64,000 bases of DNA from Hirsutella rhossiliensis (GCF_020360975.1 NW_025408680.1:1612001-1676000), one strand, 5' to 3'. Shown: positions 21,210 through 32,190, numbered from the stretch's first letter. The notes: a model not told the origin generated them from the letters alone. Numbers and translations are program-made.

Positions 21210-22273
21210 CGTCAACTCTCCCCTGTAAAAATTCTTCTCTTCTGCGGGCTGTTAGCAGCCTGTTAGTGGATAATTATTTTCAGGTCACCCGACCATGCTT
21301 CTGCCTCTCTAGCCCTAACGGGGCTCTAGCAAGCACCAAAAGGCAGACTTTGGAGAGTTCGTCTCCTCTTGGGAAGCTGGTCTCGAATAACGGCATGCCT
21401 CGCGCTGCCTCGCCTTCTGCCGCCTCGCGGCATCGCCTACTTCTGCCGCCTTTACTGGCTGGCCTCGACTTCTGCCGCCTCGCGGCCCCGACCTCTTCTG
21501 CCGCCTCGCGGCCCGACTTCTTCTCGCCCTTCCTGGCACGCCTCGCGCTGCCTCGCACCCTCTGCCGCCTTTACTGGCTGGCCTCGCCTTCTGCCGCCTT
21601 GCGGCTCTGCCTCCTTCTGCCGTCTCGCGGCTCCGAACTTGCCGCCTTGCGGCCTTTCTGCCGCCCAGCGGCCACGACTTCCTCTGGACTGGTGGGCCGC
21701 GGGGGCCCCGAGGAGCTACAAGAGCCTAGAGCTCAAGGCCTCACCCGGGTGTCCCCCGGAGCTGCACACCAATCGACAACACCTCCACCACCTGCTTGCT
21801 ACGAGGAGCAGGCACGGGGACTTCGCCGACTGTCATGACCACGAAGTGGTCCTGGATCGAACGCTCCTGCGGGAGAAGACAATCGCCATCGGGGCGAACC
21901 CCCGATTAACATTGCTACACTCTCTGCTTCCTTTTTCTTTTCTTTTTCTTTCTGCCCCGTAGGCCCTCCTCGAGGGGGCTTGCGGCCGGCCCATGACTTC
22001 GTGGGCTTTCTCAGTCACCCGGCCTCGGCCAAAGACTGACTACTATTACGGCTTAACTGCCGTGCCTGGAACCCGCTGACGGGGGAAGGGCCCCGAATTT
22101 CCGACCGGCCTCAGAGCCTCAGAATTGCTAGATGGAGTGGTTAGGTGCTACACACGGTCCTTAGTCCAGGTACTCGGGATATTCTATGTATCTAGTCTTC
22201 TCTAGCCTAGCACGTCTTTTGCCCTTATAGGGATGTCCCAGACGGTAATCAATACTACTACTACTACTACTAC
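21210..22273 (+). mobile_element. LINE-derived non-autonomous retroelement with GC-rich minisatellite (copy 1)
   Basis: The copy starts CAACTCTCCCCTGTAAAAAT and ends in a (TAC)n tail. About 21407-21672 is an array of variants of CTTCTGCCGCCTCGCGG. From about 21690 the sequence matches the 3' part of LINE family 2, including a fragment of its ORF2 C-terminus (SYKSLELKAS, CPPELHTNRQHLHHLL) and its 3' untranslated region (CGTCTTTTGCCCTTATAGGG). The inverted partner is 52517-53607. It lacks a reverse transcriptase and probably moves using LINE family 2 enzymes. The 270-residue reading frame across it is low-complexity and not a real gene. Confidence 0.72.
21407..21672. repeat. Tandem array of CTTCTGCCGCCTCGCGG-type units
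   Basis: At least ten degenerate units of about 17-25 bases alternate CTGCC, CTCGCGGC and TGGCTGGCCTCG words. The same array occurs inverted at about 53110-53420, with a different number and order of units. Confidence 0.75.
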
Positions 22274-22869
22274 GGAGGCAGCCGTCAGATATTGTGTCGG
22301 CAGGGGTATTGCTTTTTCTTAGGAATCCCTGTACGTACGACTTGAAAATCGGGCTCGGAAGCCCCGCACGCATTTTATGTAGTAGTGTCAGACCTGCGGG
22401 TCTGCGGCTCGTCCGAATGACGAAGGAGGTGATGCAACAAGGTGGGCACGAAGGCCGGTCAATTGAAGCTATGTGTTAGATCCGGTAGAATCCGGGTAGA
22501 TGCAGCTACGATAGCGTCAGGCTACTAGTGGCAGCGCCAACGGTAGCGCAGACGATAGCGCACCAGGTAGCGCAGCCGATGAGGCCACGAGGACATCTTT
22601 GAGACAGTTACAGAGATATGACGTGATGGCATGTCATAGGGATTGAGGCCATCGCCCTTTGATATAGGGCTTGGGCAGAGCACCCCCAAATGGGGGACAC
22701 AGACAGACACACACATCATACCTCACTTCATCCGATCGTACCATTCTTGCTGTGTCCGTGACCTATCCGACGAGAACCTCATCAAGGTTCTGACACTATG
22801 CACACAGCTCTGTGTGTGTCTGTCCTGTGTGTATCGCCCTCTCTGGCCCTCGATGTGACCCCTTAAGAT
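22274..22869. other. Intergenic with inverted repeats
   Basis: No gene is recognised. GACACAGACAGACACACACA (about 22696) and TGTGTGTGTCTGTCCTGTGT (about 22810) form an inverted pair that may mark a small MITE. Confidence 0.4.
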
Positions 22870-23293
22870 ACCTGGGTTGCCGCCGAATACGCCGTCACAG
22901 GAGTAAGCAAAGCTGTAAATTTCCGTGCTACGAAGATGCAACAAAGCATTGATGTAAGGCGCGCGCTGTCAGGTCTGTGGCGGCAAAGGTGGGGGTAAAC
23001 TTCCCTATGGCAAAGTAGCGGGTAAACCATGTTGGCCAATCAGAAGCGTTTCGTACGGTACGAATAATTCTACGGCGTACAGTATACATCGGCTCTGGCC
23101 AATCACAACGCTGCCTACGGGTGAACTCTGGGTAAATCTGACCAATGATGGTTCTGCAAATAATGAGTAGGCCAATCAAAACGCTGGGTAAGGAAAAAGT
23201 GGTCTGCACTTTTTCCTCAGTAAAGAAGCACAGCTGAATCTGCGCACTGCGTGTACTTCGTCACTACGTAGCTCAAATTTACAGCTTTGCTTA
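22870..23293. mobile_element. Deletion derivative of the PIF1-helicase element (MITE copy 1)
   Basis: The inverted terminus AGCAAAGCTGTAAATTT (22906) is matched by AAATTTACAGCTTTGCT ending at 23291, with TA on both sides. The left extension ACCTGGGTTGCCGCCGAATA is present as in the large element. The interior keeps the left and right subterminal parts of the 4.9-kb element, including the CCAATCA array and GCGCACTGCGTGTACTTCGT, and lacks everything between. Confidence 0.8.
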
Positions 23294-23686
23294 ATAAGTG
23301 CCCCCTTTTGCGTGCTCCGCAGCAATCTCCGCGCTCCACGTGATCCTGCGCATGACTCCGCTCTCCCTTGTGCGGGCCGATCCAACAAGTAGCTTTCCCC
23401 TCTTTCTTCGTAATAGTTACACATCTCGTTCATGACTTATATTATAATGGCCCCAAATACGGATATCGCTACAAGGGCTATGGTAGTAGTCATACTCAAA
23501 TTCGGCGGCCATACGACATCAGTACCGTAACGCATGCAAGAAGTCATTTATGGAAACCGCAAAGGTGTCTAGGAAATAGCGGCTAGATAGGCGATTGCAA
23601 CCACTATATATAATTGATCAGGAAGGGTGTGGGCGGTTGTTACGCAGAGGTTGATGAGGATGGTTGAGATTTGTCGGTGGGCGCTG
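23294..23686. other. Intergenic, no gene recognised
   Basis: Short ORFs only. It may contain the decayed remainder of the pogo-like element that follows. Confidence 0.35.
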
Positions 23687-23998
23687 TCATTCCGGGACGA
23701 CCGCGCCTGCAATATGTAATTGGCAAGTGTCCCGAACAAACTCCCTGCGCACAGCTAGGTTGATATTGTCTAGGCGATCAATGTACCTACACAATGCCTT
23801 TTCTTCTGACCTCGTAAGCTTTGTGTGGAATGCAGAATTCCCATTATTCGGCCCCCGACCGTGGAGGCGTCGATGAAGGCGAAGTCGCGGGACGTCAAAT
23901 TCTCGGGCAACTTTGGCGACTTTTGCCGAGGGAAAACTCGCCAAGTGCTCGGCAGCGGCCTGCAAGCGTATCTCTATGGGTGGATTAGAAAGATCCAT
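23687..23998 (-). pseudogene. N-terminal fragment of a pogo/Fot1-like transposase
   Basis: From the ATG at 23998 the reading is MDLSNPPIEIRLQAAAEHLA, then KVAKVAREFDVPRLRLHRRL, GRGPNNGNSAFHTKLT and ALCRYIDRLDNINLAVRREF. These are the N-terminal helix-turn-helix DNA-binding regions of fungal pogo/Fot1-type Tc1/mariner transposases. Only about 100 residues remain and the DDE catalytic domain is absent. The fragment sits beside the 3' end of LINE family 1 copy 1, whose poly(A) begins about 60 bp away. Confidence 0.75.
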
Positions 23999-24324
23999 CG
24001 TTTTTGTGGGTGATGCAGGGTTGTAAAGTTGAAAATTGAGAATTCTGTTCATCTGGGTGGTCAGCACCCACTTTTTTTTTTTGGTTGTATTACGCCCGGA
24101 GGGTTCCCCCATAGAGCCACTACGCTAGCCTGTCTACCTTCTGTACATTGTTCCATCTCACCCAAAGCCCCACGCTTCTTTTCATCTGTTTCCAGCCTCG
24201 TTCGCTATGACATGACAGGCCTGCTTGAAGGTCAGTTTCTCCAAGTGTTCAGCGTCCTACCTTCAGCGACTGAAGCGCGGTCTGCCAAGTTGAAGGCTGT
24301 TGTGTTAGTACGATTGTCCCTTGA

Positions 24325-27300
24325 TCAGCACATGGCCCGTTGCCGGTCCATGCTAAAACGTTTCGTTGCCAATGCGAACTGTATTGTCGCCCGCACAGCC
24401 CCCATATCAGGCTGCCACTTGTCGTCGTCTGACTCTGCCTTGCCACCTAGGAAGAAGGACAAGTCTCCCATCTTCCCGCCTGCATATCGACTCATGATTT
24501 CTCGTTGTACCGTCCATTTTCTGCATCGAAAGAGGAAATGTTCCACCGTTTCCGCCGACTGTCCACACGTGCATTCATCCGATTCTACTGCCCCGATTTT
24601 GCAAAGATAGCTATTCAGCCGCGATTTGCCAGTTCGAAGCTGTACCAACACTTCCGATTCCTTTCTTTTCAGCTCGTCGTACAGCTTGCGGGTGTGCTTG
24701 CCCGGCAAAGCCTTATCGATGCGCTTCGAGTAGTTTCCAACTCCTTCTGGAATCTGACGGACTCGAGTGTGTCCGTTGAGCAGCAAACGTAACGTGGTTG
24801 ATCTTGCTTGGAACGTTGCTGGTTCGGCGACGCATTCATCTCGCGTCGCCCTTTTCGCTTGCCTTTGGCCAGTGGCCCGAGTGAACTCCTCATTCTTTGC
24901 AGGCACCCAACGAAGTCTGACTCTACAGCCTCTTCTCGCCAGAAACTCAACAGATCCGTATATCGCCCGTATCGTGCACTGGCCAGACTGCTGCCGTGGC
25001 CGCCCGATGACTTGCAGGACAGAGCGGTTGCTTGTCACAACTGTGAGGTCTCGGTCACGAAGGCCTAGGGAACACACCTCAGGGCCGTGGCGATTGCCTC
25101 GAGTCCTGCTGTGTAGGCATTCTGCTCATCACTGGAGCCGAGTGACGGAATAGCTGGCCAGCACCTCGTCTGCGCTGTTGAGGAGAGCGTCTCGAACGAC
25201 GCCCCCCAACCCGACCTTGCCTTTCCTTTGAGAGCTGGATGTCGCGATAGTGATGTCCTCCGGGTCATCCGACTTCAGCACCTCCTCTCCGTTCGTCTCA
25301 TATGTTACCTGCACTCGGTCGTCCCACGGCGCCAGTGCGAACTCGTGGATGGTTTCCAGGCGTTTGGTATCTAGTCTTTCCATCGCCGAGGCAAGCTTCT
25401 GCATTGGCGAGGCATACCTTCTGTTCAGCTTCAGCTTCAAGGATGTCAGGGGATGCGTCCTCGGCAGCGTCTGCGTTCTGATCCAGAATCTCGACGCCGC
25501 TTGAGCATGGCGTTCTCGAAATGATTGCACGCTGGCCTCGGCCTCGGCCACAGCCGTCGCGACCGTACGGAACCCTCCCGTGATCGCCTGGGCTCCGACT
25601 CGCTGGGCCCTCTCGATCCACGTTGCTTCTTTCGCCTTGCATGCATGCGACCAAACGTTGGAGGCATAATCCATGGTCGGCGCTACGGTCGCAGTGAACA
25701 GTTGCCTTGCCGTTCGTGGTGAGGCCATCTTCAGTCGTTTCAGGCACATGGCAGCGGTCAGCCCTTGGCGGCTACTCCGGCGATATGCTCCTTGAAGCGA
25801 AGTGCTTGATCCATGATGACTCCCAGCAGCTTCACATTGTCCTTCGGCTTGACATCATTCCCTCTGATGGTGAAAGGCGAGTCGCTGTCGCGTTCTGCGA
25901 TGCGTGTGAAGTGAATGACGGACGTCTTGTCCACTTCAAACGTGGCGCCGCTGCGCTTCTCCCACTCGAGCGCATCATCGATAATCGACTGAATACCCTC
26001 TCTGTTCGACTCGGCCGTTGGTCCAGTGACCCAGGCAGAGTAGTCGTCCACGAAGGCGATGGAGCCGCTGTTGTTACTGATTCGCCTCTGCACCAGGTCC
26101 GCATTGAAGAACAGAAATGCCACCGGTGATAGTGGAGATCCTTGGGGTAAGCCGGCCTGCGCCAGGGCTTGCTGCTCGGATGTGTGCCCGTTGACAACCA
26201 CCGATGCGGTCCGTTCCGAGCAGAATGCGTCTACCCACTTGACCAGGCGACTCGGGATGCCTCGAGCTTTCATCCTCTCAAGCAGCCGCTCTTTGCAAAC
26301 TCCATTGTACGCCCCTTTGACGTCGAAGCTGACCAGACTCAAAACCCTGCCCATTCTCCAAGCCTTATATATCCGCTCCTGCAGAAGCACGAGTGCTTGG
26401 TCTGCCGACCTGCGTTTCCGTGCACCAAAGTGGTTCGCGGGCAACAGCCCATGAGCTTCGACTGCATAGCTGATGCGTTCTGCAACGACTGCTTCGAGGA
26501 TCTTGCCAAGGGTTGACAGCAGTGAGATCGGTCGCCACGCCTTGGCCAGAGTGTAATCGTCCTTACCCGGCTTCTTCAGCGGGATGATCTTGGCCGTCCG
26601 CCATTGATGGGGCACCACGCCCTCTCGAAGCGATGAGTCGAAGAGCGTCCACACCCGATGCTTGACCACGTGCCAGAGCTTCTTCCACACAATCACAGGG
26701 AGGCCGTCCTCCCCGGCGCTTTCAAGACTTGGCCGCCATCACCTTTCCTCAATCTCTTGCAAGGTGAGGTCGGGCATGGTTATCGCTTCTCTTTGCGGAC
26801 GCTCACCCTCCGGTTCGATCATGGTTGGCAGAGGCGGGAAGAAGGTGCTCAGGAGCTCCTCACCTTGCTCTCCTTTGCCTTTGGTGATCGAGCCGTCGGC
26901 TCTCCTCAACGGCGGCACCTTGTCATCGAACACATTCACGACGGGTTTCAGATACTTGACCACTTTCCAGATGTTGTTCTCGTCGGTGACGAAGTCGTCC
27001 CAATGGGACTTCTTCTGTTTCCGCACGTTGTCGTGGTACTCCTTGGCAGCGTCCTTGGCGCGTTGCTCCAGATCCGGCTGCGGTTGACCGACTCTTCGCT
27101 GCGCCCTTGCTTGATTGCGCCAATACGTGTACGTTTGCCGCAGTCGCGTCAGGTCCTTTGTCCACCATCGCTTCGCGTATGGCGGCGGCTGTGCCCGAGG
27201 TGTCAGATCATGAAGCACCTTGGTGACCACCCTCATGAGCTGATCCGCCTGCGTCTGTACCCCCACACTCCACGGAAGAGGCCGAAGCTCGTCCTCGACC

Positions 27301-28087
27301 CTGGTTGCGATGGCGATCCACGGCGCGTTCTTGAGCATCAGGCGCTGTGGAAACGTTCTCTCCGGTACTTGAATGTCGAAGGCCGTCTGGATCGCTCTGT
27401 GGTCTGACCCGTGATCTGTCGGGTGAGTCATGCAGGATATCACCTCGTCTGCCAGTTCTGCCGATGCCAGCACCAAGTCGATGGTGCTCTCCTCGTCCGC
27501 CCTTTGCCACGTTTTCGTCCTCTCGGCAGGAGGCTGCTGAGACCAAAGTCGTTCATCAGGTCAATGATGGGCTGGCCCTCCCCCTGTCTGCTCGCTGACA
27601 CTTCATCTCCGCCCCAGAGGAGATCGTGGCGGTTGAAGTCTCCCGCCAGAACCACATCTGTGCGGTTTCCTGTCCCATCACGGAAGCGATCGATCAGGTC
27701 GCGCAGCAGCTCCATCGCGCTCGTCAGCGCCTCGTCGTTCTTTCCTTGCACGTACACTGATACCACCATCACTTCCTCCTCGAGTCGGAGCACCACTGCT
27801 GTGAGATCGGCCGACGGCACAGGCACTTGCTCCGCCTCAAGGTCACTTCGGATCCAAAGCATGCTACGGATCGGCCACAGGCCGTCACGAGCACACGTCG
27901 GTATCATCTTTGTCCAGTTATGGTGTCCCATAGGGCTCGTCACCACCTCTCCGTCGATAACACGCGCATACGGCTCAGAAAGAGCCAGCACAGCAAAGTC
28001 CTTGAGGCCTGCGTCGTTCATCAGGCTTTGCTGCACCACATCACTCTTGTGCGCATTCAGCTGTAGGATGCGGAGGGACTCAAGCAT
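24325..28087 (-). pseudogene. LINE family 1 ORF2: endonuclease, reverse transcriptase, RNase H (copy 1)
   Basis: ORF2 starts at the ATG at 28087, overlapping the ORF1 stop in ATGCTTGA. The endonuclease (28087-27440) contains ILQLNAHKS, VLAGDFNRHDLLWGG and, after a frameshift near 27500, HGSDHRAIQTAFDI. The reverse transcriptase (about 26696-25758) shows RPISLLSTLGKILE, SFDVKGAYNGV, GLPQGSPLSP and the active site IAFVDDYSAW. The C-terminal part (25749-24325) holds the RNase H-like region and a CxC...HxxxxC zinc motif (CTCGQSAETVEHFLFRC). Frame breaks near 27500, 26715, 25755 and 25130 prevent a single product. Confidence 0.85.
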
Positions 28088-28160
28088 CACTGTTCGGGTT
28101 CCTCATCCTACACTTCCAGCTGAACGACTCGTGCGGTCCGCCACACGGGACGCATTTGGC

Positions 28161-29507
28161 TCAATTGCTGTGCACTCTGTGGTGATGCCCAACCTTTGCG
28201 CACTTGCCGCATGTCCGCTGCTTCTTGCATGCATATGCTTTGTGACCGATCTCCTGGCAGTTGAAGCATTGGATTGGTCCCGTTCTTGGCTCGAATACAT
28301 AGGTGGTGGCTGACTCTCCCGCTAGGTCAAAGTAGTGCCCTTCTAGAAGCCTTTCTGCGTCGCTTTTCTTGGTGACATACACCACCATGGACCCGTACGC
28401 TTTGCCAGACTCTCGTTTGCTCAACCAGGAAATCTTGCCAATGGTCACTCTGTTTTCGGCACTCAAGGCCTCGATCGCTCCAGGCAGAACGTTGCCTTCC
28501 GCGTCAAGGATTGCTGTGCGGTTGGCGTTGTCGACTCGGACCGGGTACAGCTGGTCTCGCATAACTCGTGAACCTTCCACGGCTGTCTTCTGCGCAGCCT
28601 CTTTGACCATCTGAAGCTCGGCTTCGTCTCTGCAGACGATCTTGACTCGGTCGGCATTCCGGGACTCTCTCACGACTGCTGCGCACCTCCAGGTCTCTTG
28701 TCCGTTCATCGCTCTCATCTCAGTCTCGATGGCCTGGCGAATTGATCCGATTTGCGCTTTGTTCTTGTTCGACTCGCTGACGCGAGATGTGTCGATGGTA
28801 CAATGGAGAGGATCGCTGGCTGTCTGCTGCTTTCTTGGGACAGCTACGCTGGATAGACTCGTCGGCGGGCTCGCTGGCAGTGTGCGCGCAATATCGGCAA
28901 ACGTTGCTCGAGCGCCGCTTGACAGAGTCACCTCACCCGAAGCATTCAGCTTCTGCGTAAGCTGGGCCAATTGCTCTTTCAAAGCGGCGACTTCTCTCTG
29001 AAGATCCTGGTGTCCCCGTTTTAATTCCGCGTCGTGCTCATCGCTCTTGCGTCGAAACTCTTCCTTGGATTCCTGGACTTGGACCTCCAAGCCTCGGATC
29101 AGATCTTCCTGTCCTTGAATGATGGTGCTTTGCTTGTAAACCGTGGCGCTCAGCTTCCTGATCGTGTCGCTTTGCTCGGATACTCTATGTTTCAGGTCCA
29201 CCATCTCGTTCCCCATCTTCGCCAGCATCTCTAGAACCCTCTGCATCATCGATTTGGCGGTCTCCACACTGCTGCGTGACTTCACCTCGTCAACTCTTTC
29301 GCCTTCATTGCCGACCGATGAGACCCGCGTCGTTCGGGCCGTGACTCGCTTCGGAGCCCTTGCGGATGCATTTTCCAGTGATCGCAACGTATCTTGCACG
29401 CGTCCGCTGGGCGTCCTCCCTCGCGTCGGACGCGTCGATGGCGTCGGGCTAGTTGGATCTAGCCCCGCCCCCACGTCCGCCAGGACCGCCACTTCAGGCT
29501 CTGCCAT
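28161..29507 (-). pseudogene. LINE family 1 ORF1 (gag-like RNA-binding protein, copy 1)
   Basis: The start is the ATG at 29507 (MAEPEVAVLADVGAG). A long heptad-like coiled coil lies at roughly residues 75-190, followed by a conserved central domain (ETWRCAAVVRESRNADRVKI). CCHC knuckles are at the C-terminus (CFNCQEIGHKAYAC, CGKCAKVGHHH). A 2-base deletion relative to copy 2 at about 28172 truncates the end (HHHRVHSN, then stop) and removes the third knuckle. The protein would coat LINE RNA in the ribonucleoprotein particle. Confidence 0.82.
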
Positions 29508-29603
29508 GATGGCAAGCAAGAGCCACACCTATCCCAGAGTAAAGAAGGATGAAGAACTATCTACGACGAGGAACTGACGCAATGCCTTCGAGTTCAGTTT
29601 CTC

Positions 29604-29671
29604 TCAGCACCCACTTTAGTTAGTGGGTGAGTCGAAGCGAAATCCGAAAAAGTGGGGGCGGGCACGAGTAC
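29604..29671. repeat. Right arm of a small palindromic MITE (LINE target)
   Basis: CCCACTTTAGTTAGTGGGTG is followed by AAAAAGTGGGGGCGGGCACG and AGTACC, as in the palindrome at 21058. LINE family 1 copy 1 entered at its left side. The expected left arm is not clearly visible beyond 24061. Confidence 0.55.
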
Positions 29672-29934
29672 CGTATTAACTCACTAAATTGAGCCGGTCT
29701 CAACGTGTGGGAAAGAGGGGGGGCCCCGCATGTCTCAGCGCCACCAAATTTGTATACGCTACGTACCTAGCTGTCCCCGCCCGAGCCATCCTTAGTCGGC
29801 TCGACGCATTTTTTGCCCTATTTTCTATTTGCGTCGAGCCGACTAAGGATGGCTCGGGCGGGGACAGCTAGGTACGTAGCGTATACAAATTTGGTGGCGC
29901 TGAGACCGGCTCAATTTAGTGAGTTAATACGGTA
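29669..29934. mobile_element. 266-bp foldback MITE
   Basis: The ends are TACCGTATTAACTCACTAAA and TTTAGTGAGTTAATACGGTA. The right arm (about 29829-29934) is almost perfectly complementary to the left arm. The left arm has an extra segment of about 34 bases (near 29703-29736). The loop is about 20 bases (TTTTTTGCCCTATTTTCTAT). The arms share CACCAAATTTGTATACGCTA with the other TACCGTA-type MITEs. Confidence 0.85.
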
Positions 29935-30048
29935 GTTGGGCTGCTGTGGCCCCACACCAAGATCAACGGGTACCCGGGGGGTTGACTAAGGGGCTTAGGC
30001 AATGTGACAAGCCTCTTTCAGCCTGTACAGCTTCTGTATTATCAGCTC

Positions 30049-30486
30049 ACCTGGGTTGCCGCCGAATACGCCGTCACAGGAGTAAGCAAAGCTGTAAATA
30101 TCTGTGCTACGAAGATGCAACAATTGCATTGATGTAATGCGCGCTGTGAGGTCTGTTGCGGCAAAGGTGGGGGTAAACTTCCCTATGGCAAAGCAACGGG
30201 TAAATATTTTGGGCCAATCAGAAGCGTTTCGTACCGTACGAATAATTCTACGGCGTACAGTATACATCGGCTCTGACCAATCATAACGTAGTCGCGGGTG
30301 ATCCACGGTTAAATTTGACCAATGATGGTTCTGCAAATTAATAGTAGGGCCAATCAAAACGCTGTGCTAGGAAAAAGTGGTCCCCCAAAAAACCTGCTTA
30401 AAGAAGCTCCGCTGAAAAAGAAGCTCCGCTGAATTACGCACTGCGTGTACTTCGTCACTTCGTAGCACAATTTACAGCTTTGCTTA
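30049..30486. mobile_element. Deletion derivative of the PIF1-helicase element (MITE copy 2)
   Basis: The inverted termini AGCAAAGCTGTAAAT (30085) and TTTACAGCTTTGCT (ending 30484) are bounded by TA. The left extension ACCTGGGTTGCCGCCGAATA and the CCAATCA array match the other copies. AAGAAGCTCCGCTGAA is duplicated near 30402-30432. Confidence 0.8.
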
Positions 30487-30734
30487 ATCAGCCCACCTTG
30501 ACCCTCCCTGCTTCTCTTGCTACCAGCTGTTCTTTCTAGAATACCTTCGTTACTAGGATCTTAAAGGCACTCTTCTCGACAAGAATATAAGCACTTATCC
30601 AAGATTCTTAGGTACAACCATTTACTAGCTAACTTGTAGGGCGATTAAGTCTCTTTTATTTCCCAGTCGGCGACTAATTTCCTGGTCGACCGAACCCCTC
30701 CCTGAGGGGGGGCACGACTTCCTTTTAGGCCCCC

Positions 30735-31520
30735 CTAGTAACCCAGGAAACTGCTCGCCCACCAACACCCAGCACCAACAGCCCCGACTCCTACAATCCA
30801 TGGTATGAGTAACTTAGCCGCACGAAGGAGCTCTGAACGAAACTTCTCCACAAGCTTCGTGTTATGTTCTGCTCTCTCATTCACCCAAGGAAACGATGCG
30901 TCCGGCACCGGTTTCCCAAGGAACTGGCAGAGAGGTTCCCACCCGTCACCCATTGTATAGATAAGGAGCTGCTCCGGTGGCACTTTTTCCTGCAATAGGC
31001 AATGGTGTCGATTGTAAACCATCCTCGCATTCTTTCGCGCTTCGTCCACAGTCTTGGCGTCAAAAAAGCCAAGACAAAGTTTTCGGCAGTCCATGACAAA
31101 TTGGGAACCGAGCTTGACGCACATATCGGCCCGAAAATTCCCCAGTGATTTGAAGATAGCTTCGTCCATGCTCTCATACCATTTGTCAAAACTCCTCACG
31201 GTAAGGATAACTTTTGCCTTCGGGTACAACTCGACTAGCTGATTGCTGAACACCCCAGCTACATCAGTGCTGGCCTCGCAAGACCCGAAGACTTTCTCCC
31301 AGTCCTGAAGCGTAAAGGCTCGTCCCGTGTATGTGGGCAACACTGGAAACGTTGCGTCGGCTGCGCGACTAAAGATTCTGAGGTCGCCCGGGCTATCAAA
31401 GAACCGAGATCCATGATAAACGTCCTTATAGCCCAAAATAGTCAGCGCCTCCGCAATAGAGGCAGAGCCGGTACGGGGTAACCCCAACGCGAGAACTTTT
31501 AGTTCCCGCTGGGCCGCCAT
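30735..31520 (-). CDS. Sulfotransferase-family P-loop protein with C-terminal membrane anchor
   Basis: A single-exon, 261-residue protein. The start MAAQRELKVLALGLPRTGSA carries the 5'-phosphosulfate (P-loop) signature LGLPRTGSASIAEAL. Further landmarks are YKDVYHGSRF, AKVILTVRSFDKWYESM (the PAPS 3'-phosphate-type VRxxxxWYxS region) and FPWVNERAEHN. This is the pattern of the fungal NAD-dependent epimerase-like / Sulfotransfer_4 family (PF17784). The C-terminal hydrophobic stretch (LIPWIVGVGAVGAGCWW) suggests membrane attachment. Members occur in secondary-metabolite clusters and elsewhere, and true sulfotransferase activity is rarely shown. No lesion is visible. Confidence 0.87.
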   Translation of the reverse strand: MAAQRELKVLALGLPRTGSASIAEALTILGYKDVYHGSRFFDSPGDLRIFSRAADATFPVLPTYTGRAFTLQDWEKVFGSCEASTDVAGVFSNQLVELYPKAKVILTVRSFDKWYESMDEAIFKSLGNFRADMCVKLGSQFVMDCRKLCLGFFDAKTVDEARKNARMVYNRHHCLLQEKVPPEQLLIYTMGDGWEPLCQFLGKPVPDASFPWVNERAEHNTKLVEKFRSELLRAAKLLIPWIVGVGAVGAGCWWASSFLGY

Positions 31521-32190
31521 CTCCCATTAAATCTTTCGTATTATTGACTTTCGTATAGTTTCTCTCCGGAGACAAAGTGTTTAAGTGTACCGTAAGGAGC
31601 ACAAGCACAACGAAACACAACGAAACAGAGTGAAGAACGAGGCCCAATGGTCCAATTGTTATTGTTGATCTCTGAAGAAACCCCTCCAGGAGGCTGTGGT
31701 TATCCCTTACTTTATACCCGACGATTGTAGAGATAGCTCCTGCCAACGCATCGCGGCCCCCACTTCAGCTCCGTGGTTTCCAGCCCTTTTTGACGAGACT
31801 CTATTCGTACGCACCCAACTCTCAATCTGTAGTTCCGTACAGAGTACGCACCCCCACGTTCAGCCACAATGCCTCCGACATCTACAAGTGGATGTAACGC
31901 TATTAGCCACTACAGTTTCAGCACGATTTAGTGGCTGGTGTCACAGACTCACAGTTATGTGGATGTGGATTGGAGTCTTGGTGTAAAACGCTCTACCCCC
32001 TCCTTCGAGGAAGGGGGTAGCCCGGACCTTTTTTAGGTACCGGAACTAGCTGTAGAAACTATTTTACATACAATTTAGGCCTAGGAATGTTCCCTGCCAC
32101 CGTAAAGTGACAAGTTCCCTGTCAAGGCTGGTTTCCAGCCTCCGTTTTCCTAATGTGGTCCCGCACCTCGAGGTGCGGGCCCCGAATAAC
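31521..32190. other. Intergenic with a short hairpin
   Basis: No gene is recognised. CTACCCCCTCCTTCG followed by AGGAAGGGGGTAG (about 31994-32021) forms a strong hairpin of unknown role. Confidence 0.4.

Larger units (their letters stand above)
24075..29603 (-). mobile_element. Tad-like LINE, family 1, copy 1 (near full length)
   Basis: This non-LTR retrotransposon is inserted in minus orientation. Its 3' end is an A-rich tail (T run at about 24072-24082), and the 14-bp target duplication TCAGCACCCACTTT lies at 24061-24074 and 29604-29617. The order is 5' untranslated region, ORF1 (gag-like with zinc knuckles), ORF2 (endonuclease, reverse transcriptase, RNase H), and a 3' region starting GGTTGTATTACGCCCGG on the plus strand. 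About 5.5 kb. Both ORFs carry small indels, so it is inactive. The right-hand target is the arm of a small palindromic MITE. Confidence 0.9.

Noticed and set aside
21026..21838. 270-codon plus-strand frame
   Set aside because: It spans the flank of a MITE and the GC-rich minisatellite of the LINE-derived element. The protein is a translation of tandem repeats.
23687..24112. Complete pogo/Fot1 element
   Set aside because: Only the N-terminal DNA-binding region is present. The DDE domain and terminal repeats are missing.
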